Source: Pseudomonas sp. AFG_SD02_1510_Pfu_092
GTDB lineage: Bacteria; Pseudomonadota; Gammaproteobacteria; Pseudomonadales; Pseudomonadaceae
DNA length: 35,139 nt
NCBI RefSeq assembly: GCF_003331055.1
Contig: NZ_PUQD01000056.1
Span: 1-35,139, forward strand
Reading direction: 5' to 3'
In this document: positions 8,244-15,751 of the stretch, one piece after another
Layout: every line of letters starts with the position of its first letter
How positions within the stretch are numbered: the first letter of the stretch is position 1
Position numbers and translations under genes: made by a program
Notes under the pieces: generated by a model
The model's database searches: none
What the model saw: only the letters and a program-made list of their open reading frames with translations
Told to the model about the DNA's origin: nothing

Positions 8244-8766
8244 AGGCCGCTGCCTGCTTCAGGTGCGGCACGAAGTTGCACGGCCGATGGCGGGCATCCA
8301 GCTGCTCGGCGAGGATGCCGTCCCAACCGGTGCGCACCGCGTTGGTCGAACCCGGCAGGCAGCACACCAGGGTACCGTTGGCCAGCCCGGCGAGGGCGCG
8401 CGACTGCACGGTGGAGGTGCCGATATCGGCCACGGAAATCTGCCGGAACAGCTCGCCAAAGCCCTCCACCTGCTTGTCCAGCAGGCAGGCTACTGCCTCG
8501 GGCGTGCTGTCGCGGCCGGTAAAGCCGGTGCCGCCGGTGATCAGCACCACCTGCACGGTGTCATCGGCGATCCAGGTGGCGACCTGGGCGCGAATCTTGT
8601 ACAGGTCGTCCTTGAGCAGCACACGCTCGGCCAGGCGGTGGCCGGCCGCGCTCAGCCGGTCGACGAACAGCTGGCCGGAGGTGTCGGTGTCGAAGGTGCG
8701 GGTATCGCTGACCGTGAGCACGGCAATGTTCAGCGGCACGAAAGGGGTATCTGCCTTGGCTTTCAT
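8227..8766 (-). CDS. moaB: Molybdenum cofactor biosynthesis protein MoaB
   Basis: The 179-aa MogA/MoaB-fold protein has LNIAVLTVSDTRTFDTDTSG, the molybdopterin-binding VVLITGGTGFTGRD and CCLPGSTNAVRTGWD. It is thought to act in molybdopterin adenylylation (MogA-like) ahead of MoeA; the E. coli MoaB paralogue is less active, so the exact step is not certain here. It is first in a two-gene operon with moeA (17-bp overlap). The C-terminal ~20 residues are Cys/Ala-rich and not part of the core fold. The upstream region contains an Anr-like box (8844-8857) that could serve either strand. Confidence 0.94.
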   Translation of the reverse strand: MKAKADTPFVPLNIAVLTVSDTRTFDTDTSGQLFVDRLSAAGHRLAERVLLKDDLYKIRAQVATWIADDTVQVVLITGGTGFTGRDSTPEAVACLLDKQVEGFGELFRQISVADIGTSTVQSRALAGLANGTLVCCLPGSTNAVRTGWDGILAEQLDARHRPCNFVPHLKQAAACDSRG

Positions 8767-8843
8767 GGGGTCCGTCGCAAGAAGGAGTCGTGGCCGCAGT
8801 TATATCACAGCGCACCTTGGCCAGCGTGCAAGGCATCTATCCC

Positions 8844-8880
8844 TTGCTCTGGATCAAACGGACAGATTTGTCGCTATGCT
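8844..8880 (+). promoter_or_regulatory. Candidate Anr/Fnr-type promoter
   Basis: TTGCT-CTGG-ATCAA at 8844-8857 differs from the Anr/Fnr consensus TTGAT-N4-ATCAA by one base. A -10-like TATGCT lies at 8875-8880, so the box would sit near -37 to -41, the usual place for activation overlapping -35. It would drive the lipoprotein gene at 8955. The divergent moaB start is only 78 bp away. Match by eye only. Confidence 0.5.
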
Positions 8881-8954
8881 GCACTGACAAGGAACTTGCA
8901 CTAACGTCCCGCGTCTTAACTGTCATCCAGCACCATCGCACTTGGAGAAACACG

Positions 8955-9176
8955 ATGATCAAACGGACCCTTCCCGCCTTCCTGCTTGCTCTTGGCCTGG
9001 GCGCCCTGGCCGGCTGCTCGACGCCTACCGTCATTACCCTGAACGACGGCCGGGAAATCCAGGCAACCGATAAACCGTCCTATGACGAAGACTCCGGTTT
9101 CTATGAATTCGAGCAGCTCGACGGCAAGCGCACGCGCCTGAACAAGGACCAGATCCGCACCGTCAAAGAGCTCTGA
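8955..9176 (+). CDS. YgdI/YgdR-like small lipoprotein
   Basis: This is a 73-aa lipoprotein. Its signal peptide ends in the lipobox LAGC (lipidated Cys21), followed by a compact SH3-like domain of the YgdI/YgdR (DUF903) family: VITLNDGREIQATDKPSYDE, then GFYEFEQLDGKRTRLN and KDQIRTVKEL. The start is set by GGAG about 9 bases upstream; the frame extends upstream without a signal sequence. Residue +2 after the Cys is Ser, not Asp, so outer-membrane sorting is likely. Family function is unknown. It stands alone between moaB and tRNA-Pro, with an Anr-like box upstream. Confidence 0.93.
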   Translation: MIKRTLPAFLLALGLGALAGCSTPTVITLNDGREIQATDKPSYDEDSGFYEFEQLDGKRTRLNKDQIRTVKEL

Positions 9177-9257
9177 TAAAGGCTCTGATTTTGCCGCTGG
9201 CCCGTTCTACAACAAGGGCTTGCGTGCAAAAAACGGATGCAGTAGGATTTTGTTCAT

Positions 9258-9334
9258 CGGAGTGTAGCGCAGCCAGGTAGCGCGTCTCGTTCGGGACGAG
9301 AAGGCCGCAGGTTCGAATCCTGTCTCTCCGACCA
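9258..9334 (+). tRNA. tRNA-Pro (anticodon CGG)
   Basis: A 77-nt cloverleaf with encoded CCA. The anticodon stem TCTCG/CGAGA encloses loop TTCGGGA, with anticodon CGG at 9292-9294. The T-arm is GCAGG-TTCGAAT-CCTGT. The acceptor CGGAGTG pairs with CTCTCCG except for a T-T mismatch at position 6:67. C1-G72 and discriminator A73 are the proline identity elements. A Rho-independent terminator follows 10 bp later. Confidence 0.97.
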
Positions 9335-9344
9335 AATCCTCAAC

Positions 9345-9371
9345 AAAAAGCCCGCCTTGTGCGGGCTTTTT
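9345..9371 (+). terminator. Terminator after tRNA-Pro
   Basis: AAAAAGCCCGC, loop CTTGT, GCGGGCTTTTT: a perfect GC stem with an A-run before and a T-run after. It ends the tRNA transcript. Confidence 0.95.
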
Positions 9372-9447
9372 GCTGTGCGCTCAGTGCGACACGAGGCACC
9401 GGGCGAGGTGGCGGGTTTGCCAATCTCGGGCCTGGCGCAGCGCCTTT

Positions 9448-9974
9448 GTGGGAGCGGGCAAGCCCGCGAAGCAGTCGGCGCGAGGGATGGCACCGGCTGC
9501 GCCGGTGTTCGCGGCCACGGCCGCTCCCACAGGTTTCAGCGTAGGCCCGAGGCATACGCAGCCCCCATGTGGGAGCGGGCAAGCCCGCGAAGCAGGTGGC
9601 GCGGTGCATGGCACCGGCTGCGCCGGTGTTCGCGGCTAAAGCCGCTCCCACAGGTTGCAGCGTAGGCCCGAGGCATACGCAGCCCCCATGTGGGAGCGGG
9701 CAAGCCCGCGAAGCAGGTGGCGCGATGCATGGCACCGGCTGCGCCGGTGTTCGCGGCTAAAGCCGCTCCCACAGGTTGCAGCGTAAGCCCGGGGCATACG
9801 CAGCCCCCATGTGGGAGCGGGCAAGCCCGCGAAGCAGGTGGCGCGGTGCATGGCACCGGCTGCGCCGGTGTTCGCGGCTAAAGCCGCTCCCACAGGTTGC
9901 AGCGTAGGCCCGAGGCATACGCAGCCCCATGTGGGAGCGGGTTCACCCGCGAAGCAGGCGACGCGGTGCATGAC
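9448..9974. repeat. REP array 1: tandem BIME, 121-bp period, four units plus a partial
   Basis: Units start with GTGGGAGCGGG at 9448, 9569, 9690, 9811 and 9931 (steps 121, 121, 121, 120). Each full unit is a forward REP (GGGAGCGGGCAAGCCCGCGAA), a linker with the dyad CACCGGCTGCGCCGGTG, an inverted REP (TTCGCGGCTAAAGCCGCTCCC), and a 35-bp outer linker ending GCAGCCCCCAT. Units 2-4 are nearly identical. Unit 1 has GGCCACGGCC in place of GGCTAAAGCC, and the fifth partial unit has GGGTTCACCC in place of GGGCAAGCCC. Both changes preserve the stems. Open frames crossing the array are artefacts. It sits at the 3' end of the chemoreceptor gene at 10036. Confidence 0.95.
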
Positions 9975-10035
9975 CGGCGAATCAGGTGGGCAAAGGGGCA
10001 AACAGCCACAAGCACCGATTGAGCGTCGAACCCGC

Positions 10036-11652
10036 TCAGGCGGTGAGCCGCGAGGTGACTTCGCCCAGTTGCCCGGACAACCCGTGCAGGCGCTGGCCGG
10101 CCTGCTCGGTGTGCTGCACCGCCTCCTGGTTGGCCGTGGCGATGCGGGTGATTTCAATCAGGTTGCGCGAGATGTCCTCGGCCACGCTGGTCTGTTCTTC
10201 AGCGGCCGTAGCGATCTGCCGGTTCATGTCGCGGATCGCTTCCACCGCCAGGGTGATGCGTTGCAACATCTGGCCGGCTTGCTGCACCTGTTCGGCGCCC
10301 TCCTCGCTGCGCTGCTGGCCGCTTTCGATGGCCTTGACCGCTTCCACCGCACCCGACTGCACCGCTTCGATGATCTGGTGAATTTCGGCAATCGACGCCG
10401 CCGTGCGCTGGGCCAGGCTGCGTACCTCATCGGCGACCACCGCAAAACCACGCCCGGCCTCGCCGGCGCGCGCCGCTTCGATGGCGGCGTTTAGCGCCAA
10501 CAGGTTGGTCTGTTCGGCAATGCCGCGGATCACTTCGAGGACCTTGCCGATGCGCGTGCTGTCATGCTCCAGGTCACGAATCACCGAGGCCGTGCCGGCA
10601 ATTTCGCGGTTGACCACGGCGATGGTGTCGATGGTCTGCTGCATCACCTGCTCACCCGCCTGGGCACTGTGGTCGGCGTCGTCCGCCGCGCGGGCGGCTT
10701 CGGCGGCGTGACGGGCGACTTCCTGGGCGGTGGCGGACATCTCGTGCATGGCCGTGGCCACCTGGTCGGTGCGCTGGAACTGGTCGTGGGTGCCACGGGC
10801 CATGTCACCGGCAATGCTGCGCAACTGGCCGCTGGCGCCTTCCAGTTCCTGGGCGTTGTCCTGCAGCCGGCCGACGGTGTCGGCGAGGAAATCGCGCAAG
10901 GTGTTGGCGGCCCGCGCCAGGCGCCCGAGTTCGTCTTCGCGGTGGCTGTCCACCCGCTCGGCAAAGCGGCCCTGGCTGAGCTGCGCCACATACTCGATCA
11001 GCTGGCGGATCGGCTCGATCAGGCCGCGGTTGACCAGGCCCAGGCTGAGCAGCCCGACCAGCACGGCCGAACCCAGCATCACCAACAGGCCCAGCCATAC
11101 CGTGCGCTCGGCGCCGGCGCTGAGGCTGGCGGCCTGCTCGCGGGCTTCGCCACGCAGCTGTTCGACCAGTTCGCTCATCTGCTCGCTGGCAGCACGGTCC
11201 ACGCCTTTGACCGCCTGGTCGCCGGCCACCGGGTCGCCACCTGCGGCGAGGAAGGCCTGCCGCCCTGTGGCATAGGCCTGGCCCAGCTGCCGGTGACTGT
11301 CACGCAGTTGCTGCAACGGCGCCTTGAGCCTGGCGTCGCTGCTGTCGATCAGCTGCCCGAGCAGTTGCTGCACCTGCTGTTCGCGGGCCTGGAACTGCTG
11401 CCAGTACTTGTCCATGTCGGCCGGCTTGCGCCCGCGCAACAGCACGTTCTTCCATTCCTGCACCTGGATCTTGAACTGCAGGTTGGCTTCGTCGATCAAT
11501 TGCGAGGCCCGCAGCGGCCCGTCGACCAGCTCGGCGTAACCGCGCACGCTGGACGACAGGAACTGGAAACACACCACGGCAATCAGCAGCATTGCCGCCA
11601 GGCTGCCGCCGAGCAAGGAGAGAATCTGCACTCTGAGGGATTTACGCAACAT
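10036..11652 (-). CDS. Methyl-accepting chemotaxis protein, four-helix-type sensor
   Basis: A 538-aa transmembrane chemoreceptor. TM1 is about residues 10-32 and TM2 about 185-207. The ~150-residue periplasmic domain between them is all-helical and contains FKIQVQEWKNVLLRG, a motif common in 4HB/HBM-like sensor domains. HAMP spans about 208-262. The cytoplasmic signalling hairpin has the invariant tip EQTNLLALNAAIEAARAGE followed by GRGFAVVADEVRSLA. No C-terminal CheR/CheB pentapeptide is present. It passes ligand occupancy to CheA/CheW. The ligand cannot be deduced. Its gene is followed directly by REP array 1, and the upstream exporter gene is separated from it by a terminator. I found no FliA promoter in its short upstream region. 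Confidence 0.95.
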   Translation of the reverse strand: MLRKSLRVQILSLLGGSLAAMLLIAVVCFQFLSSSVRGYAELVDGPLRASQLIDEANLQFKIQVQEWKNVLLRGRKPADMDKYWQQFQAREQQVQQLLGQLIDSSDARLKAPLQQLRDSHRQLGQAYATGRQAFLAAGGDPVAGDQAVKGVDRAASEQMSELVEQLRGEAREQAASLSAGAERTVWLGLLVMLGSAVLVGLLSLGLVNRGLIEPIRQLIEYVAQLSQGRFAERVDSHREDELGRLARAANTLRDFLADTVGRLQDNAQELEGASGQLRSIAGDMARGTHDQFQRTDQVATAMHEMSATAQEVARHAAEAARAADDADHSAQAGEQVMQQTIDTIAVVNREIAGTASVIRDLEHDSTRIGKVLEVIRGIAEQTNLLALNAAIEAARAGEAGRGFAVVADEVRSLAQRTAASIAEIHQIIEAVQSGAVEAVKAIESGQQRSEEGAEQVQQAGQMLQRITLAVEAIRDMNRQIATAAEEQTSVAEDISRNLIEITRIATANQEAVQHTEQAGQRLHGLSGQLGEVTSRLTA

Positions 11653-11716
11653 CTTGAATCTCGGGAACCAGGGAGAAGGCTGGGGCCCACGCGGCAGCCC
11701 CGATTACTGGCAGGCC

Positions 11717-11747
11717 AAAAAAAGGCTGCCATCAAGCAATGGCAGCC
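11717..11747 (-). terminator. Terminator of the ABC exporter gene
   Basis: On the minus strand a perfect 9-bp stem, GGCTGCCAT/ATGGCAGCC with a 6-nt loop, is followed by seven T's. It lies about 80 bp downstream of the exporter stop and separates it from the chemoreceptor gene. Confidence 0.92.
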
Positions 11748-11824
11748 AGGTCGAGCACTTACGCAACAGTTGCAGCAGATACTCTCAGGCAAATACTACA
11801 GAAATATTACAAGCCCACGACACG

Positions 11825-13588
11825 CTAGCCGCTGGTGAACTGCAAGGCCGCCAACCGCGCGTACAGCGGGCTGTCTTCGATCAGCTGGCGATGCGTGCCC
11901 ACCGCCACCAGCCGGCCCTTGTCGATCACCGCGATACGGTCGGCGTGCTGCACGGTGGCCAGGCGATGGGCGATCACCAGGGTGGTGCGCCCGGCCATCA
12001 GCCGCGGCAAGGCTTGCTGGATCAGGTGTTCGCTTTGCGCATCGAGGGCGCTGGTGGCTTCGTCCAGCAACAGGATCGGCGCATCGACCAGTAACGCCCG
12101 GGCGATGGCCAGGCGTTGCCGCTGGCCGCCGGAAAGGCCGATGCCGCCCTCGCCCAGCGGCGTCTGGTAGCCCTGTGGCAATTGCCGGATGAAGGCGTCG
12201 GCATGGGCGCCGCGGGCGGCGGCCTCGACCTCGGCCAGGGTCGCGTCCGGCCGGCCATAGCGGATGTTGGCCTCGACCGTGCCGCGAAATAGCGCGGGGG
12301 TTTGCGCCACCAGGGCGAACTGCCGGCGCAGTTGATCCGGGTCGAGCCCGGTAATGGCCTGGCCATCGAGCAAAATGCGCCCCTGCTGCGGGTCGTAGAA
12401 GCGCAGCAGCAGGTCGAACAAGGTCGACTTGCCTGCCCCCGAAGGCCCCACCAGCGCCACCGTCTGCCCCGGCTCGATGACCAGGCTCAGGCCATCGACA
12501 GCCGCCACCGATGGCCGTGACGGATAGGCGAACAGCACCTGCTGCAGCTCGATCCGCCCACTGGCGCGCTGCTGCGGCAACGCCTGCACCTGCGCAGGCG
12601 GCAGGATCGCACTGCGCGCCGCCAGCAGTTCGGCAATGCGCTCGGCGGCACCCGCCGCCCGCTGCAGCTCGCCAATCACCTCGCTGAGGGTACCGAAGGC
12701 ACTGCCGACGATCAGGCTGTAGAACACGAAGGCGGCCAGTTCGCCCGCCGAAATGCGCCCGGCAATCACATCCATGCCGCCCACCCACAACATCACCCCC
12801 ACCGCGCCCAGCACCAGCACGATCACCAGCGTGATAAGCCAGGCGCGCTGGGCGATTCGCTGTCGGGCCACGGCAAACGCCGCCTCGACCGTGCCTGCGA
12901 ACAGCTCGCGGTCAAGGGCCTGGTGGTTGTAGGCCTGCACGGTCTTGATCTGCCCGAGGGTCTCGGCCACGTAGCTGCCGACATCGGCGACCCGGTCCTG
13001 GCTCTGCCGCGACAGGCTGCGTACCCGGCGGCCGAACAGCAGGATCGGCGCCAGCACCAACGGCAAGGCCACCACCACGATGCTGGTGAGCTTGGGGTTG
13101 GTGACGAACAGCAACACCACGCCACCGATCACCATCAGCGCGTTGCGCAGGAACATCGACAGCGATGAGCCGATCACCGATTGCAGCAGGGTGGTGTCGG
13201 CGGTCAGCCGCGACTGGATCTCGGAGCTGCGGTTGTCTTCGAAAAAGCCGGGATGCAGGCCGATCAGGTGATCGAACACTGCCCGGCGGATATCGGCTAC
13301 GCAGCGCTCGCCGATCCACGACACCAGGTAGAACCGGCTGAAGGTACCCAGCGCCAGGGCCAGCACCAACAGCAGGAACAGGCCGATGGTCTGGTTGAGC
13401 TGATGCGCAGAGCGGGTCATGAAGCCCTGGTCCACCAGCAGGCGGATGCCCTGGCCCATGGACAGGGTGATGGCGGCAGTGACCACCAGCGCCAGCAAGG
13501 CCAGCAGCACCTGGCGACGGTACGGGCGGAGAAACTGCCAACCCAGGCGCAAGGCGCGGCGTTGGCGTGGGGGAACCGGTTCGGGCAT
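11825..13588 (-). CDS. MsbA/LmrA-like ABC exporter (fused permease-ATPase)
   Basis: This half-transporter is 587 aa from the ATG at 13588; an in-frame GTG at 13600 would add four residues, and neither has a clear ribosome-binding site. An ABC_membrane domain of six helices covers about residues 20-310. The ATPase domain has Walker A GPSGAGKS (about 381-388), signature LSGGQRQR, Walker B ILLLDEATSALD and the H-loop VIAHRLATV. It should work as a homodimer exporting a hydrophobic or lipid-like substrate across the inner membrane. It belongs to the MsbA-related subfamily but is distinct from the essential lipid A flippase, which normally sits with lpxK. The gene is alone in its transcription unit. 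Confidence 0.92.
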   Translation of the reverse strand: MPEPVPPRQRRALRLGWQFLRPYRRQVLLALLALVVTAAITLSMGQGIRLLVDQGFMTRSAHQLNQTIGLFLLLVLALALGTFSRFYLVSWIGERCVADIRRAVFDHLIGLHPGFFEDNRSSEIQSRLTADTTLLQSVIGSSLSMFLRNALMVIGGVVLLFVTNPKLTSIVVVALPLVLAPILLFGRRVRSLSRQSQDRVADVGSYVAETLGQIKTVQAYNHQALDRELFAGTVEAAFAVARQRIAQRAWLITLVIVLVLGAVGVMLWVGGMDVIAGRISAGELAAFVFYSLIVGSAFGTLSEVIGELQRAAGAAERIAELLAARSAILPPAQVQALPQQRASGRIELQQVLFAYPSRPSVAAVDGLSLVIEPGQTVALVGPSGAGKSTLFDLLLRFYDPQQGRILLDGQAITGLDPDQLRRQFALVAQTPALFRGTVEANIRYGRPDATLAEVEAAARGAHADAFIRQLPQGYQTPLGEGGIGLSGGQRQRLAIARALLVDAPILLLDEATSALDAQSEHLIQQALPRLMAGRTTLVIAHRLATVQHADRIAVIDKGRLVAVGTHRQLIEDSPLYARLAALQFTSG

Positions 13589-13713
13589 GGCGCTGACCAC
13601 AAGTGGCGGGGAAACCGCAGACTATCATCCATCCGGGCCCGTGGAACCGTTGCGGGTTGCTATAGCCTATCGGTCTAACCAGAGTATGGAGCTTTACCGC
13701 CGTTTCTGCTGGA

Positions 13714-13765
13714 CTGTGCCTGCCGTGACCCCTGCAGGACCTGTCACAGGCCAGTCACGGCACAG
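13714..13765. promoter_or_regulatory. Compound hairpin upstream of the 57-aa gene
   Basis: Outer arms CTGTGCC/GGCACAG and GTGAC/GTCAC pair across the element, with TGCC bulged on one side. Inside lies CCTG-TCA-CAGG (13740-13750). The structure ends 37 bp before the ATG at 13803. No T-run follows, so it is a leader or operator candidate, not a terminator. A -10-like sequence around 13656-13662 could place it in the mRNA. Confidence 0.4.
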
Positions 13766-13802
13766 GGTTAACCTGCGCTTGAACCTGATGAGGAGACGAT
13801 AC

Positions 13803-13976
13803 ATGAGCTTGCAGCATGGCAGCGACAACCAGAAGCCCCGGCCCCACCCGCAACCGCAGGTGTGCGGTTCGATCATCGACGCCCAGGGGCGCGAAGTACC
13901 GATCACCGAGCAGATGATCCAGCAGGCCTGCAAGGCCCTGGAAGAAAGCCGGGTCGAGCGCGTACGCAAAGGTTGA
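13803..13976 (+). CDS. Small conserved-looking protein, 57 aa, unknown function
   Basis: ATG at 13803 is preceded by GAGGAGA about 7 bases upstream, a strong ribosome-binding site. The N-terminal ~20 residues are Gln/Pro/His-rich and polar. The rest (CGSIIDAQGREVPITEQMI, then a helix ending RVERVRKG) is predicted helical and basic at the C-terminus. It has no signal peptide or membrane segment. The layout recalls small proteins common in Pseudomonas, but I cannot name a family. It is followed at once by a strong terminator, so it forms a monocistronic unit. Confidence 0.85.
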   Translation: MSLQHGSDNQKPRPHPQPQVCGSIIDAQGREVPITEQMIQQACKALEESRVERVRKG

Positions 13977-13992
13977 TCGGCGAATTTCTTGC

Positions 13993-14017
13993 AACCCGGC
14001 GCTTGCGCCGGGTTTTT
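13993..14017 (+). terminator. Terminator of the 57-aa gene
   Basis: AACCCGGCGC-TT-GCGCCGGGTT (10-bp stem) followed by a T-run. It starts 17 bp after the stop codon. Confidence 0.95.
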
Positions 14018-14026
14018 ATTTGCCTG

Positions 14027-14119
14027 AATCCTGTGCCGGCCTCTTCGCGGGCGCGCCCGCTCCCACAAGGGGGCAATCTGAGGGAGCGGGCATGCCCGCG
14101 AACAGGCCGGCACAGGATT
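14027..14119. repeat. Inverted REP pair (single BIME)
   Basis: Two arms of about 37 nt (14027-14063 and 14082-14119) are near-perfect reverse complements, each carrying a REP core (CGCGGGCGCGCCCGC / GCGGGCATGCCCGCG) and the flank GTGCCGG. The 18-nt loop contains GGGGGCAATCTG. It fills the gap between two convergent genes and may block read-through in both directions. Confidence 0.93.
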
Positions 14120-14126
14120 TCACACG

Positions 14127-15272
14127 CTACCCGGCCAACACCCCACCCAGCGCACTCACCAACTGCGCCAACTGCGGCGACTCCCCACGCAAGCGCACCG
14201 CCAGCCCCTCTATCTCGCGCCGTGGCGGGTATTGCTTGCGCAGCTGGTCGAAGGCGGCACGCTGCTGCTGCGGGTCGTCACTGAGGCTGCGGCGGAAATC
14301 GGCATCGTCGCGGCGCGGGTCGTACACCGCGCGGCACAGGGTGGCCAAGGCCCAGGCCGGGTCGCTGCTGGCATCCAGTTCGATCTGCGCCAATGGCGCT
14401 GGCGGCAACAGGTCGGCCAGCCGCACCTGCTCGCCCACACCCAGGAAGCGGCACAGCGCCTGGTAGATCTGCGCCGTGCCCCGCTGGCGGCCGTCGAGGC
14501 TGTAACCGGCGATGTGGGGCGAAGCCAGCGTGCACAGGTCGGCCAGTTGCAGATCGACCTGCGGCTCGCCCTCCCACACGTCCAGCACCGCATGCACGTC
14601 TTCGCGGTCCAGCAGCAATTCGCGCAGGGCGGCGTTGTCCACCACCGGGCCACGGCTGGCGTTGATCAGCCAGGCCCCCGGGCGTAATTGCGCCAGCTGC
14701 GCCTGGCCCAGCAGGTGCCAGGTCGGGTGCTCGCCGCCACGCTCCAGCGGCGTGTGCAGGCTGATCACATCGCACTGTTGCAGGATGGTTTCGAGGCTGA
14801 CGTAAGCACCGCCCTCGGCGGCCTGGCGCAGCGGGTCGCAGACCAGCACCTTCCAGCCCAGCCCTTGCAGCACCCGCACCAGGCGGCCACCCACCTCGCC
14901 CGCACCGACCACGCCATACACGCGCTCGGGCAGCGCCACCCCCTCCAGCTCGGCCAGGGTCAGCAGGCTACCCAGCACGTAGTCGACGACACCGCGGGCA
15001 TTGCAGCCCGGCGCGCTGCTCCAGTGGATACCGGCCTCGGCGAAGTAGCCCAGGTCGAGGTGGTCGGTGCCGATGGTGCAGGTGCCGACAAAGCGTACGC
15101 GGCTGCCTTCGAGCAACTGCCGATCGACCTTGGTCACCGAGCGCACCAGCAGGATGTCGGCGTCCCTGACGCTGGCGGCATCGAGGCTTCGCCCCGGGTA
15201 ACGGCGGATTTCGCCGAAACCCTGGAAGAAGGCATCGAGCAGCGGGATGTTCTCGTCGGCAACTATCAGCAT
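14127..15272 (-). CDS. pdxB: Erythronate-4-phosphate dehydrogenase PdxB
   Basis: The 381-aa D-2-hydroxyacid dehydrogenase acts in the second step of the DXP-dependent pyridoxal-phosphate pathway, oxidising 4-phosphoerythronate. It opens MLIVADENIPLLDAFF, the PdxB hallmark. Rossmann NAD site GVVGAGEVGGRLVRVL (about residues 120-135), catalytic region LINASRGPVVDNAAL, and later SPHIAGYSLDGRQRGT with the general-acid His. The C-terminal PdxB dimerization extension (DUF3410) is present. AGGAGA upstream supports the start. A TusA-like gene lies 60 bp upstream on the same strand. Confidence 0.97.
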   Translation of the reverse strand: MLIVADENIPLLDAFFQGFGEIRRYPGRSLDAASVRDADILLVRSVTKVDRQLLEGSRVRFVGTCTIGTDHLDLGYFAEAGIHWSSAPGCNARGVVDYVLGSLLTLAELEGVALPERVYGVVGAGEVGGRLVRVLQGLGWKVLVCDPLRQAAEGGAYVSLETILQQCDVISLHTPLERGGEHPTWHLLGQAQLAQLRPGAWLINASRGPVVDNAALRELLLDREDVHAVLDVWEGEPQVDLQLADLCTLASPHIAGYSLDGRQRGTAQIYQALCRFLGVGEQVRLADLLPPAPLAQIELDASSDPAWALATLCRAVYDPRRDDADFRRSLSDDPQQQRAAFDQLRKQYPPRREIEGLAVRLRGESPQLAQLVSALGGVLAG

Positions 15273-15332
15273 GGCGCTCTCCTGTCTGGGGAACGCAGTG
15301 TAGGCGCAACGCCGGGCGCGTTCCAGAGCGCC

Positions 15333-15575
15333 TCAGTCGGCTTTCTTGCGGATCCAGTACAGGAAGGTACCGGCGTCTTCCTGCTGCTGCAGCAGTTCGT
15401 GGCCAAGGAACGTGCAGAACTTGGGGATGTCGCGGCGGGTCGAGGGGTCGGTTGCGATGACCTTGAGCAGACCGCCAGCAGCCAGGTCTCGCACGTGCTG
15501 ATGCAGCATCATCACCGGTTCCGGGCAGTTCAGGCCGGTGGCGTCGAGGATGGCGTCGGGGGTGAAATCGGTCAT
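15333..15575 (-). CDS. tusA: TusA-family sulfur carrier protein
   Basis: The 80-aa product has the TusA fold signature: ILDATGLNCPEPVMMLHQHV with the CPxP motif at Cys17-Pro20, where Cys17 carries the persulfide. VIATDPSTRRDIPKFC and GHELLQQQE complete the small alpha/beta domain. In E. coli TusA passes sulfur from IscS to the TusBCD relay for 2-thiouridine in tRNA, and it also influences Moco sulfur supply. Gene position between pdxB and rlmM is, from memory, usual in Pseudomonas. Start and family length fit. I am confident of the family and less so that it is the functional TusA rather than a paralogue. Confidence 0.93.
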   Translation of the reverse strand: MTDFTPDAILDATGLNCPEPVMMLHQHVRDLAAGGLLKVIATDPSTRRDIPKFCTFLGHELLQQQEDAGTFLYWIRKKAD

Positions 15576-15642
15576 GGGGGGCTCCGCAAATGATCGCTAT
15601 TGTCGCGCATAGTACCGCGTGGACCAAGGGGCCGCTGTGCGG

Positions 15643-15731
15643 CCCAATCGCCGGCAAGCCAGCTCTCACAGAATTGCAGCAAGCCTGAAACAATTGCACT
15701 CCCTGTGGGAGCTGGCTTGCCGGCGATTGGG
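15643..15731. repeat. Inverted REP pair of a second family
   Basis: Arms 15643-15671 and 15703-15731 are 29-nt reverse complements with one mismatch. The core is GAGCTGGCTTGCCGGCGAT (seen as GGGAGCTGGCTTGCCGGCG in the right arm). This core differs from the GGGAGCGGGC family of the two arrays. Each arm is flanked by a small GC hairpin. It lies between two minus-strand genes. Confidence 0.92.
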
Positions 15732-15751
15732 CTGCAAAGCAGCCGCCGAAA

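Noticed and set aside
9258..9334. tRNA-Pro as an integration site for a genomic island
   Set aside because: No integrase, no direct repeat of the tRNA 3' end and no atypical gene content was found on either side.
9448..9974. Possible CRISPR array
   Set aside because: The repeats are direct with about 120-bp units, internal inverted REPs and near-identical spacers. There are no cas genes, so this is a BIME array.
9254..10157. Many short frames with repeats such as CFAGLPAPT across 9.4-10 kb
   Set aside because: They are translations of REP array 1 on both strands, with no start signals and no family resemblance.
10564..11838. Long open frame (424 codons) opposite the chemoreceptor
   Set aside because: It is the His/Gln-rich shadow typical of GC-rich antisense frames. 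The minus strand encodes a complete MCP with all motifs.
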